A stretch of DNA of 64,000 nucleotides, from the NCBI RefSeq assembly GCF_026745355.1, contig NC_079205.1, positions 51,198,916-51,262,915 on the forward strand, given 5' to 3'. A model generated the notes under the pieces. That model made no database searches. It saw only the letters and a list, made by a program, of their open reading frames with translations, and had not been told where the DNA came from. Every line of letters starts with the position of its first letter. Position 1 is the stretch's first letter. Below, one piece after another: positions 34,645 to 45,443 of the stretch. A program made the position numbers and the translations under genes. Source of the stretch: Beta vulgaris subsp. vulgaris (Eukaryota; Streptophyta; Magnoliopsida; Caryophyllales; Amaranthaceae).

Positions 34645-34910
34645 AAGTTTGTTTCCTCCACCGAGGAAACGTAGATCTATTCCGTTTCCTCGGTGGAGGA
34701 AACAAACTTTTTTTTGGTTTCCTCCAACCAAAAAACACTTCGTTGCCAACCAAAAAACACTTCGTTACCATGGTAACGAAGTGATTTTCCGTTTCCTCCA
34801 TGGAGAAAACGAAGATCTGTTCCGTTTCCTCCATGGAGAAAACGAAACGAAATTTCATTTCCTCCATGGAGGAAATGAAATTTCACTTCTTACCATGGTA
34901 ACGAAGTGTT
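34645..34910. repeat. Cluster of perfect palindromes and inverted repeats
   Basis: 34645-34670 is the exact inverse of 34684-34709 (26-bp arms, 13-bp loop). 34758-34783 is a perfect 26-bp palindrome centred on CCATGG. 34849-34884 is a perfect 36-bp palindrome, also centred on CCATGG. Between them GTTTCCTCCATGGAGAAAAC is repeated. All are built from GTTTCCTCC/GGAGGAAAC and CTTCGTTACC/GGTAACGAAG. Confidence 0.9.
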
Positions 34911-34985
34911 TTTTCGTTTCGGTGTGTGTTAGTACGCTGAACTGCTATGCTCCCCACCTATTACTACGCTATTTTGAACTGCTAT

Positions 34986-35279
34986 ATGCTCCCCCACTTT
35001 AACAAGATGAAAGACTTATTATTGTAAATCGCTTATCTAAAATATAATTAATAAAAGTTTTTATGATTTTTTTTGTGAAAATATGTTAATGTTGTATAAT
35101 TATAAATTCAAAATGAATATATTTTCGTACTGTATGAATTAATTATAATCGGCGTGAAAAAATTTAGTTAATGATCATTACATGTCAATAGTGATTATAT
35201 GTTGTCTAAATAGTTAAATGTTTAAATATTTTAGGTTTATTTGCCAGATTTTGGGGGTGATTATATAGATTTTAATCAC
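34986..35279. other. AT-rich intergenic stretch
   Basis: No feature recognised. Confidence 0.4.
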
Positions 35280-35725
35280 ATATGAAACAATTTGGGCTGA
35301 GAAAAAGGAAGTACAAGCTTGGGTTAAATCTAGGACACGTGAAATTGGTTTGTGATGGTAATTTCGTCAAATCATATACTCGAGTCTAGTGGTCGAGAGT
35401 ATGTGTATATGAGATGTAACCGGGGTGAAGGCATGGATCTTAGCGTAGCAGAACGTGTAGCTACGAAAACAAAAACATGTGGATGTAGAGCGAGAATTAA
35501 GATAATGTTTTTGAATTACCCTGTTCAAACGGGATGGGTGATCAAAGCAGATCCAGGGGTAAGTGACATGCATAATCATGAGTTTATTCATTACCGTGAG
35601 GGCCACCGACCCATTAGCGGCTTTAGTCTAGCGGCAAAGGTTTTCGCTCGCGATATGATTAAGTCGCATGTTAGGCCTGCTAGTTTCATGAAAGTCGCTA
35701 CTGAGAAATCTCCTGATGATCATCC
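35280..35725 (+). pseudogene. FAR1-domain (MULE-related) fragment
   Basis: The plus-strand frame carries a FAR1-like DNA-binding region: EYVYMRCNRGEG, TKTCGCRARIKI, GWVIKADPGVSDMHNHEF, EGHRPISGF, VRPASFMKVATEKSPDDHP. The Cys and HNHE pattern is that of FAR1/WRKY-GCM1-type domains found in MULE transposases and FAR1-related proteins. The match stops at about 35725, where a minus-strand Ty3 element begins. The MULE catalytic domain and SWIM finger are missing, so this is a truncated gene. Confidence 0.65.
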
Positions 35726-36640
35726 GCAAACTTGCGTCTTCTTTGCTTTACTGTTTTGTAGTGAGGGTCGACGTTGAGTTTGTGCGTTATGACATCAAGG
35801 TAAATACCTGTTACATCCTCATGCGACCATGCAAAATAATCGACGTTAGTTGTAAGAAATTTGATTACCTGTTCTCGGACGTTGGGGGCTAATGACGCTC
35901 CTATTTTGACAATTTGTTCTGGTTTGCCGGCGTCAGGTATGATTTCAGCCACTTGTTCTTCATCGAAGTCTTGTTCCCCCAACGTCTGCATCTGTAATTG
36001 CTATGCTTCCACCTTGCGAGGCTTGAGAGACTTTTTGTAGCACTCCTTGGCAATCCGTCTGTCCCTTTTGATCTCTTGCACTCCCCACTTGGTAGGTAAC
36101 TTCAGTGATTGATGATATGACGACGAGACATCCTTCACGCTTTGGATCCAAGGTCTGCCCAAGATCACGTTATATGAAGATGGACAATCCACGACGTAGA
36201 ACTTGGTGGGCATGTTCACTCCTTTGGCATAGGTGGGCAGCGTCACTTCTCCCATGGTGTGTTTGGCTTCTCCAATGAATCCGATAAGGACAGTAGGTTT
36301 CCAAATGATATCGCGCATGTCAATGCCCATGTCTTCTACTGCGTCTTTCATAACGTTGGCTGAGTTGCCATTATCCACTAGCACACGTTTTAGTAAACAA
36401 TTACTAACAGTAAGATAAATTATCAGACCGTTATGATGAATGTCTTGCTCGTCACCGAGATCGTCGTCATCGAACGTTATGGTCATAGCTTCGAGTTCAG
36501 AGTCACGTGGATGACGAAAATCTTTAGGGACGATGTCTTGATATGGGACGTCTCTCGCGTGATGTTTAGCTGCATAATAAGTTAGTCCACAAATATCTGA
36601 TCCACCACTAATGACATTGATTACCTTGACATGTAACGAC
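35726..36640 (-). pseudogene. Protease and pol N-terminus of the truncated Ty3 element
   Basis: From right to left: INVISGGSDICGLTYYAAK, then the protease with LKRVLVDNGNSANVM (catalytic DNG in place of DSG/DTG) and SYNVILGRPWI, then KWGVQEIKRDRRIAKECY. The next frame has FAWSHEDVTGIYLDVITHKL and KQRRRKFA, the segment that precedes RT. Sequence similarity ends there. The DNG change would abolish or weaken proteolysis if it is not an assembly error. Confidence 0.8.
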
Positions 36641-36649
36641 GCATGAGAG

Positions 36650-37193
36650 TAGGGATGGCAATCCAATCCGAATCCGACCCTAGTCCGCTCCGATCCGAAG
36701 GAAAAAATCCGAGTTGACTCCGACAAAAAAGTAATCCGACTCCGACTCCGTTTAAAAAATCCGACTCCGAGTCGGAGGAGGGTCGGAGTCGGATCTCATA
36801 AAATAATCCGACATCCGAATCCGACTCCGACTTTGAGTCAATCAATCATTTTTTCTTATTTATGTAATGTATTATTTATGTATAATCTAACTTCGACTTT
36901 TAGCCAGTTGTATTATATAGGCTTTTCCCACAGAAAAAATAATTAAAAAATTGGAAGAAAAATAAGTCGGATCAGGTTCGGAGTCGGATGTTCGGATTTT
37001 AAGTCGAATGTCCGGCTTTTAAGTCGGGTCGGATCTCGGAGTCGGATGTTCGGATTTTAGGTCGGGTCGGATTCGGATTTTCAAAGTCGGATCTCAGAGT
37101 CGGAGTCGGACTAGGATTTAAAATCCGACTTTCTGTAGGGTCGGAGTCGGATTATGCATAATCCGGTCCAAGTCCGACCCGTTGCCATTCCTA
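36650..37193. mobile_element. hAT-type MITE (544 bp)
   Basis: Ends TAGGGATGGCAA and TTGCCATTCCTA with a perfect 8-bp target duplication CATGAGAG (36642-36649, 37194-37201), diagnostic of hAT elements. Long subterminal tracts of CCGACTCC/GGAGTCGGA repeats. No coding capacity. Confidence 0.92.
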
Positions 37194-37275
37194 CATGAGA
37201 GGTTACCGTCGTCTGTCGTATTTGGAGGACATTTCTTTCCCTCTTTCAGTCATCATATCTTTTAAGTGACCTTGT

Positions 37276-38633
37276 TTGAGGAGGTGCGCCACTTCGCGCC
37301 TTAGTGCAACACACTCATCGGTGTCATGTCCATGGTCTCCGTGGAACTCGCACCACTTGGATTTGTGTCGTCACATGGGTGCTGCTTTATCATTCCTAAA
37401 TGGCCATTTGACAACATCACCTAAAGAATGTAAAGTGTTAACGATACTTAAGGCGCTGACACTGAATCCATATTCAGTGAGCTTAGGCGGCAGACTAGGG
37501 TCACTCTTCCAATCAATGGCAGATTCGGAATGACGGACACTATGAACCTATTGTGGACAATCGTAAGGCTTTGGACGCCACAAACTTTGTTTGGCCAGCC
37601 CAGATTTTCTACCGTCGGCATTGTTGTATGCTTTCCTTGACTGCATGTATTCTTCCAACCTGCTCTGGGCCAAGGCTTTTGCTTGAGCGTCCTCGAACGT
37701 CGGACAAGGGTATTTGGTGAGCTCCTTGTATAGGTCAGATTCTTCATCCAACCCTCGCCGAAAGGCTTCAATGGGCGTCTTGGCGTCGCAATTCGGGATT
37801 GAGACCTTTTCAATGGTAAACCTGTTGACAAATTCTTTCAAGGATTTATCAGATTTTTGCACAATTCTATGTAAGTCACTAGCCTGCTTTTCTATTTTAC
37901 GGCTACTAGCCAACTGCAAATTAAAAGCAGTAACTAATTGTGCAAAGGAAGAGATAGTGTCGTTACCAAGATTGATAAACCATTCCAGAGTTGGCCCTGT
38001 TAGCATTGAACCGAAACCTTTGCACATGCAGGTCTCATGCATACTTTTAGGGATGGAGATGGTGATCATCCTCTCCTTGTATTGAGCGACATGGTCGTTT
38101 GGATCTTTGGTGTCGTCATACAGCTTCATGGTTGGTATGGAACACCGCTTTGGCACTTTGATCATGGTGATAGGATCAGCAATAGGTGAATCTGCGTAGC
38201 TGTTCGGCATCGCTTTCTCTACGGGGAGAGGGACGTTAGGAATCCGAGCGATCATGTCTTCTAGCTGTTGTAGGCACTATTGGATGGGATCATCAGAGCA
38301 AGTGTGTGGTTGCGCCTGGGCTTGGCCTCCCTAGAGATTGACGTTGGCATCATCGTCGCCCTCAGCATCATTGTTCGAATCGTTGCCGTTCTTGGGAACG
38401 TGGCGGTTCAGTGGAATCTTGAACCCTTCTCCTTCCAGATAGGGAATCTTAGGGGTACCGCCGATGTTACGAGGCCTGGCTCCTTTGGAGTGTTGTGGGG
38501 CGGATTTTAGGCTATGATTCTCCATGCATGACGCGACGTAGCTTTCCTTCAGCGTGGCCATAGCAACCTTGATACGGTTAAGTTCATCGATCACTTCTTG
38601 AGTGGTTACCCATTCTCTTGCCGTTTCAAACAC
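37276..38633 (-). pseudogene. gag of the truncated Ty3 element
   Basis: The main frame (37548-38255) has IPTMKLYDDTKDPNDHVAQY, LTGPTLEWFINL, ASSRKIEKQASDLHRIVQ, SLKEFVNRF and AFRRGLDEESDLYKEL, the conserved gag order of Ty3 elements. The N-terminal piece is at 38331-38633 and the C-terminal Cys/His region ([20 protein letters not shown] in another frame) at about 37330-37400. Frame changes separate the parts. It forms the particle in active relatives. Confidence 0.8.
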
Positions 38634-38707
38634 AGAAAAAAGAAAAGGACACAGACGAACTAGTAGAAAAAAAAAGCGTTAAAAGACGTACAAAGATCTT
38701 GTTGAGG

Positions 38708-38725
38708 GCCCATTGTGGGTGCCAA
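38708..38725 (-). other. Primer binding site of the truncated Ty3 element
   Basis: The minus strand reads TTTGGCACCCACAATGGG, close to the TGGCGCCCACC type used by Ogre/Tat elements. Confidence 0.6.
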
Positions 38726-38726
38726 A

Positions 38727-39295
38727 TTGTTATGCCGATTTTGTACCAAGTACGCAAAAGGTATTGGGAAGCCAACAACAAGAACAATATACCGAAATCA
38801 ACGAATAATGACTAACTTTAAATAAAAACATAAATGAAAGAAATAAGAGACAAACAATTGTTGACGCGGAAAACTCAAACGATGGCAAAAACCGCGGGTG
38901 ATGCTCTTGACCACCAGCCCACTATAACGATGCCGTCGTCAATATCAGCGTTCAAGTACAATGATTATCAACACCACTTTGCAGAGTCTTAATGGAGAGA
39001 GAATATGACTGTATAAAAGAGTAACGGAAGTACAAGGTAGCTAGAGAGAGAGCATTAATTAAGTGACATCTCAAATATATATCTCCTAAAAGTAACTTTC
39101 ATAGCCGTTAATAGTGCCATTAGAAGTAGGATCTCCACGCCTCCTTTTCAACTAACTCACCTTTATTCCCTCAAGCAGTTTAAGCCAAGGGCCCAACACA
39201 CACATCACATGCTTAGGATAAGTCAAGCCTCTTATCTTCCTCTTTCAAATTAGAAATTAACAAATACCGCCACTTTGTAAAAACGGGGTCCAACA
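38727..39295 (-). repeat. 5' LTR of the truncated Ty3 element
   Basis: TG...CA limits, about 569 bp, next to a primer binding site. The outer end is inferred without a second copy. Confidence 0.6.
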
Positions 39296-40461
39296 GTTAA
39301 GGTTCATAAACTAAAAGAATATGCTTAGATGTCTATAAGTCTTGTGACTCCAAAGGGTGAAGTTAATAATCACGAGTATAGTTCATCTAGGACAATGAGT
39401 CACATGAATTGTGTGCTTGAAGGTGTTGTTATAGCAACACCACCCATAAAAGAGGAAATGTTCATAAAAAAATGATAATAATGATGATGATTTTAAATTC
39501 TCAAAGGAAATGGTCGTTGATTAAATGGATAGTGTGGACTGCGGAGGAACAAAACATTGAGAAGAGTGACTTGGAATTCCATAAAAATATGGATGTTGAA
39601 GTAAACAAAAGTGATGTTAGGAATGTTAATCATGGATGCTTAAAAATACTAGGTGGAGCAGTCCTCTATTGGTGCCTCCTTTGAATTTTATTCAAGCTCG
39701 TAGAGCCGAATACTCTTTTTGCCGAGAATGCTAACCCCTGGAAAGTTTAACCCAACAATGATGAAGCAGAAGATGCTCTACTACAAATCGTCTTACTAAT
39801 CTGCTTCCAAAGTTTGGGTAGGTGATAAGCAAAAGTTATCTCTATCATTTTTTCCTTGCAACCAAGTAAGAATCCTGTAAGAGCCAAAAGAGCTCGTAGT
39901 TGTGTTTTCTTGCTTTATGTTCAATTTAGTTGTACGATTCACCAATGTAAAAAGAAGTCAATATATAATTAGTTTCATAAATATGATCTTACTAGCATTA
40001 AAATATTTCTTGATTGATGTACTTGGATTATTATCAAAATCATGAAAGATCTCCATGTCCTATCATATAGAGATTGATTTTTGAAGAACATCCTCTACCT
40101 CCTAAGCATCAAGGAAAATACGACTTGCTTAAATGTTAGGATAACACGAGGCAAAGGACTTTGTCATCGCAATAAGAACATCACTAACTCACATTGCTCC
40201 CCCCCTCCCCACACAAATGCCTATTTACTAACCCGACCTCTATAGACAACACCGATTTTTCCACACTTCTGTGAATGTGGTCCGCTGTGCAGTTATTTTC
40301 GACCGAACGACAACCTGTGTAAAAACTTCTATATCGGAGATCGATACATCTACCCACTGGGTAGACTACCAACTAGAAATAGATAATTAAAAAATAAATA
40401 ATTATGTTAAGTTAGACTCCACTAGTTATTAAAGCATATCTCTAATGGATAGTTTACCTAG
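39296..40461. other. Intergenic stretch
   Basis: Short frames (for example 39472-39684) have no recognisable motif. No element termini noticed. Confidence 0.4.
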
Positions 40462-40810
40462 TAAGGCTATGTTTAGTTCACCTTATTTTTGCTTGTTTCA
40501 GATCAGATCAGATCAGAAAAAATAAGTTCACATCAGATCAGTTCAGATCAGATCATGCTTATATTTAAAACTCATTATTACTATTAATACTATTATTTAT
40601 TAGTACATTTATTCAAAAGGATTATTATTGTTTCTGTTGTACTTATTAATTATTAATATTGATAATTATTATTAATCTCGTTGTTATCATTTTAAACGTC
40701 ATTGCTATCATTATTTTAAGTTATTTTGTTGTTATTAAATAATAGAAAATTAAAAGCCACGTGTTAAGAACATAAGATTGGCGCAAAACACAACAAGAAT
40801 GTTAGGTGTA

Positions 40811-41130
40811 GCGTCCGACAAAATCGGACAGTAAAAACGCGGGGACGGACGCTAAATAGCTGATGCAAAACCCCTGGTCGCTAAAGGTTGGATTAGCGTC
40901 TGCTTGACGGACGCTAAACAATAGCGACCGCCTTTACAAAGTTAGCGTCTGCTCCGCCGCCTGACGCCAACTAGCATCCGTTTTGATGGCGGACGCTAAC
41001 TAGCGTCCACCCACAAAACGGACGCTAGTTGGCGTCTGTCTCTTCGGACGCTAATTGTAAAAATCGGTCGCTAATTCCTCGACCTTTTCATGGTTCAAAT
41101 TACTTTTAGCGGACGTTAACTTCATAGGCG
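40811..41130. repeat. Subterminal repeats, left end of CACTA
   Basis: At least twelve copies of AGCGTCCG or its inverse/variants (GGACGCTA, TAGCGTCT) in both orientations. Confidence 0.85.
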
Positions 41131-41384
41131 GACGCTAATTTCCTTTTTTTTTTAATTACAATGCTAATTGTATTTGAATAGTTTTTAACCTATTTGTTTC
41201 CAACAAAATATATACTCAAGCTGTCCGCTAATGCGCCGAATTCTGCACTAATGACCTGTTTGCATTAAATATAAATTCATAAATACACTAATATAAATTC
41301 ATTCATACATAAACATAAGTTAACGGTTTTAACTAAATTATATGTTTTCACGTCCCGAAATATAAACAAGATAGATAGTGTAAG

Positions 41385-44300
41385 CTAATGTAGGATCCTA
41401 AGTCGCACACGCATCACCACCGCCGGTGGGGGGTCTCTAGGCCCGGTAGAAGGGAGTGAACCACCACACTGGCTCATCATCTGGCTGTATGTCTCCATAG
41501 TCGCCCTCATCTGCGCCAGATACTCATCATACACCCTGCGATCCTCCTCTCTCTCCTTTTGCCTGGCGATGCGTTCCTCTTCTCTCTCCTTCTGCATCTG
41601 CTCACGTTCTCTTTGCATCTCGGCTCTCTCTTCCTCGAACTTCGCAGACAACTGAGAAAACATGGAAGGAGTGCAACTGGAGGGCGAACTACCTCCTCCC
41701 CTCGAAGACCTCTCAAAATAGAGGTCTGCACTCGTCCCCAAAACAGGAACCCACCCTTTCTTTCTGCCACCAACAGTCTCAAAGAAAATCTGGTTCGGGG
41801 CCTTGGTTTCACCTCTTTCTTCACATTCAGTCATAACTTTCCTACAAGAATGGATTAAGCAAGTTTACTACACTTAGCAATTGAAAATGAGAAAAACTAA
41901 GCCATTTCGAGCACTTTTTTGGGTTTCATGTTCCTATAATCATACCTCTATGCCTATTACAAGTTCTAATGGCTCATGCAAGTCCTAGAATACTCATTTA
42001 AACTTTCTACTACTTGGTTGTATGATTCTAAGCAAGTTTAAGACACTTAGCCAATGAAAATGAGAGAAACTAAGCCATTTCGAGCCGTTTATTGGGTTTC
42101 ATGTTCCTATAATCCTACCTCTATGCCTATTTCAAGTTCTAATGGATCATGCAAGTCCTAGAATACTCATTTAAACTTTTTACTACTTGGTTGTATGATT
42201 CTAAGCAAGTTTAAGACACTTAGCCAATGAAAATGAGAGAAACTAAGCCATTTCGAGCCTTTTTTGGGTTTCATGTTCCTATAATCCTACCTCTATGCTA
42301 TTTCAAGTTCTAATGCTCATGCAAGTCCTAGAATACTCATTTAAACTTTCTACTACTTGGTTGTACGATTCTAAGCAAGTTTGACACTTAGCCAATGAAA
42401 ATGAGATAAACTAAGCCATTTCGAGCTGTTTTTTGGGTTTCATGTTCCTATAATCCTACTCTATGCCTATTTCAAGTTCTAATGGCTCATGCAAGTCCTA
42501 GAATACTCATTTAAACTTTCTACTACTTGGTTGTATGATTCTAAGCAAGTTTAAGACACTTAGCCAAAATGAAAGAGAAAACTAAGCCATTTGAGCCTTT
42601 TTTGGGTTTCATGTTCCTATAATCCTACCTCTATGCCTATTTCAAGTTCTAATGGCTCATGCAAGTCCTAAATACTCATTTAAACTTTTACTACTTGGTT
42701 GTATGATTCTAAGCAAGTTTAAACACTTAGCCAAAGAAAATGAGATAAACTAAGCCATTTCGAGCCTTTTTTGGGTTTCATGTTCCTATGATCCTACCTC
42801 TATGCCTATTTCATGTTTTAATGGCTCATGCAAGTCCTAGAATACTCATTCAAACTTTCTACTACTTGGTTGTATGATTCTAAGCAAGTTTAAGACACTT
42901 AGCCAATGAAAATGAGAGAAACTAAGCCATTTCGAGCCTTTTTTGGGTTTCATGTTCCTATAATCCTACCTCTATGCCTATTTCAAGTTCTAATGGCTCA
43001 TGCAAGTCCTAGAATACTCATTTAAACTTTCTACTACTTGGTTGTATGATTCTAAGCAAGTTTAAACACTTAGCCAATGAAAATGAGAGAAACTAAGCCA
43101 TTTCGAGCCCTTTTTTGGGTTTCATGTTCCTATAATCCTACTCTATGCCTATTTCAAGTTCTAAGGCTCATGCAAGTCCTAAATACTCATTTAAACTTTC
43201 TACTACTTGGTTGTATGATTCTAAGCAAGTTTAAGACACTTAGCCAATGAAAATGAAAAACTAAGCCATTTCGAGCCTTTTTTGGGTTTCATGTTCCTAT
43301 AATCCTACTCTATGCCTATTTCAAGTTCTAATGGCTCATGCAAGTCCTAGAATACTCATTTAAACTTTCTACTACTTGGTTGTATGATTCTAAGCAAGTT
43401 TAAACACTTAGCCAATGAAAATGAGAAAACTAAGCCATTTCGAGCCCTTTTTTGGGTTTCATGTTCCTATAATCCTACCTCTATGCCTATTTCAATTCTA
43501 ATGGCTCATGCAAGTCCTAGAATACTCATTTAAACTTTCTACTACTTGGTTGTATGATTCTAAGCAAGTTTAAGACACTTAGCCAATGAAAATGATGAGA
43601 AACTAAGCCATTTCGAGCCTTTTTTGGGTTTCATGTTCCTATAATCCTATCTTTATGCCTATTTCAAGTTCTAATGGCTCAAGCAAGTCCTAGAATACTC
43701 ATTTAAACTTTCTACTACTTGGTTGTATGATTCTAAGCAAGTTTAAGACACTTAGCCAATGAAAATGAGATAAACTAAGCCATTTCGAGCTGTTTTTTGG
43801 GTTTCATGTTCCTATAATCCTACTCTATGCCTATTTCAAGTTCTAATGGCTCATGCAAGTCCTAGAATACTCATTTAAACTTTCTATACTTGGTTGTATG
43901 ATTCTAAGCAAGTTTAAACACTTAGCCAATGAAAATGAGAGAAACTAAGCCATTTCGAGCCCTTTTTTGGGTTTCATGTTCCTACTATGCCTATTTCAAG
44001 TTTAAGCTCATGCAAGTCCTAGAATACTCATTTAAACTTTCTACTATTGGTTGTATGATTCTAAGCAAGTTTAATACACTTAGCCAATGAAAATGAGAGA
44101 AACTAAGCCATTTCGAGCCTTTTTTGGGTTTCATGTTCTATAATTCTCTCTATGAAATGTATGATCTATATTATTTCAATTACCTTGATTTTTTGGACTT
44201 TGTCGTTGATCGGCACCTTCTTTCCAGACTCATCCCTCATGTGTGTGTCCATGAACAAGTCCACAGCGGAAGGCAGCACCCCTCCACGCTGTGCGGCCTA

Positions 44301-44903
44301 CACGTTCAAAGACATTAATTAAATCAAGTTTTGATTAAATGTATTCAAACAAGTTATACTTACCAATCTCTTGGCGCGCTCTGCTGAGGAAATGGAGCCC
44401 TGGACATGAGAAGGAGGTACGCTGCTGGTCAAGTCACCTCCTCGCCGGTTCTTGCTAGCCTTCTGAGATCGTGCTTTGAACTCCTTGTCTTGAGCATTCT
44501 TCATCATCTGCTCGTGAATGCTCAGAGCAACATGTCGGAAAACACCACCCTTCTTCTTTACTATCGAGTGGTGATTATCTTTCAACTTTTGGCCATTTTC
44601 CTGTCGAATGTAGACCTCACTTGGGATTGAACTCCTCCCTCCATTTATATGTGCCCTACATGCATATAAGAAACCAATCAAAAGGGTTAGTTTACATATT
44701 ATAAACTTAAGTATAAAGTGTTAGTTTACATATAAAGAAAATAGAGAACTCAAATATGATTTCACCTTGAAAATAGAGAACCAAAGGTTTTTTGTATCGT
44801 CATCAACCTGCGAATAGTTCCTCCATGGATGATGGAAATGTTGCTTGAAGCATTTAGTCATGTCGCGAATGACTCCATTGTCTTCAAACCTGATAAAAAG
44901 CAA
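41385..44903 (-). pseudogene. CACTA second gene, Transposase_24 (Ptta/En/Spm) type
   Basis: Exons on the minus strand: about 44903-44770 (IRDMTKCFKQHFHHPWRNYSQ), 44681-44363 (KNRRGGDLTS, SSAERAKRL, donor GTAAGT), about 44302-44190 (GVLPSAVDLFMDTHMRDESG, donor GTAATT) and 41845-41385 (QIFFETVGGRKKGWVPVLGT, then a long Glu/Arg coiled-coil EEERAEMQREREQMQKERE). The domain order matches the plant transposase Ptta/En/Spm family, thought to bind the subterminal repeats. The intron between the last two exons consists wholly of a tandem repeat. Whether it is translatable is uncertain; no obvious stop inside the exons as drawn. Confidence 0.7.
41849..44150 (-). repeat. Tandem array, about 170-bp unit, 13-14 copies
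   Basis: Unit boundaries at GATTCTAAGCAAGTTTA fall near 42024, 42197, 42367, 42537, 42705, 42876, 43048, 43217, 43386, 43556, 43729, 43900 and 44057, giving lengths 157-175. Copies are highly similar, differing mostly by single-base losses. The unit contains CATTTCGAGCC, GGGTTTCATGTTCCTA and CTCATGCAAGTCCTA. It fills one intron of the CACTA second gene. Confidence 0.95.
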
Positions 44904-45443
44904 TTAAAACCAAGTGAACAACACCAATAAAATCTATTAAAAGTAATAAAGTATTACGCTCATAATATAACTTACCAAAGTCCATTGGGATCCAACTCCT
45001 TTTTCTTGTCACCTACCCCAGCCTCATGATTACCTCGTCCCTCTCCAACTCGCCATCACGCTCAGGCTGAGGCTCACCCTCTCTGCACTACCCCATCACG
45101 AGGACCACCTCCGGATCCGGTACCTGATGACATCTGCAAAAGCTTGAAAGTAATCACATATTATAATCAATAAACTATGAAATTAATCATAAACAAATTA
45201 TAAAACCGTAGTACAAAATATTGAAAATCACATAATTAATCAATTTGGAAAAAGCTTCAAATTAAAAACATATTAAATGACTAAAACACATATAATAGAA
45301 ATAAATAATATGTCTTACACATAGAGGTCTGCACTAGCGATAAAATGACAAACATATTGTCTTACAACAAAAGCAAACTACATAAGGTAACAAAATACAC
45401 TAAACGTCATCAAACAAATCATCCTCGTCATCATCATCGTCAG

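Larger units (their letters stand above)
35726..39295 (-). mobile_element. Ty3/gypsy element, truncated, with one LTR
   Basis: On the minus strand: LTR (38727-39295), primer binding site, gag, protease and the start of pol, cut off within the pol region preceding RT at about 35726 where FAR1-like sequence begins. The second LTR, RT and integrase are gone. Gag and protease motifs place it near Tat/Ogre-type Ty3 elements. A hAT MITE interrupts it at 36650-37193. Confidence 0.85.

Noticed and set aside
34634..35002. Frames with repeated FPPWRK/HGGNE-like words on both strands near 34.7 kb
   Set aside because: They are translations of the palindromic repeat cluster; symmetric coding on both strands is expected from the palindromes.
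44124..44318. 64-codon plus-strand frame at the end of the tandem array
   Set aside because: It lies opposite an exon of the CACTA second gene that fits the family on the minus strand.
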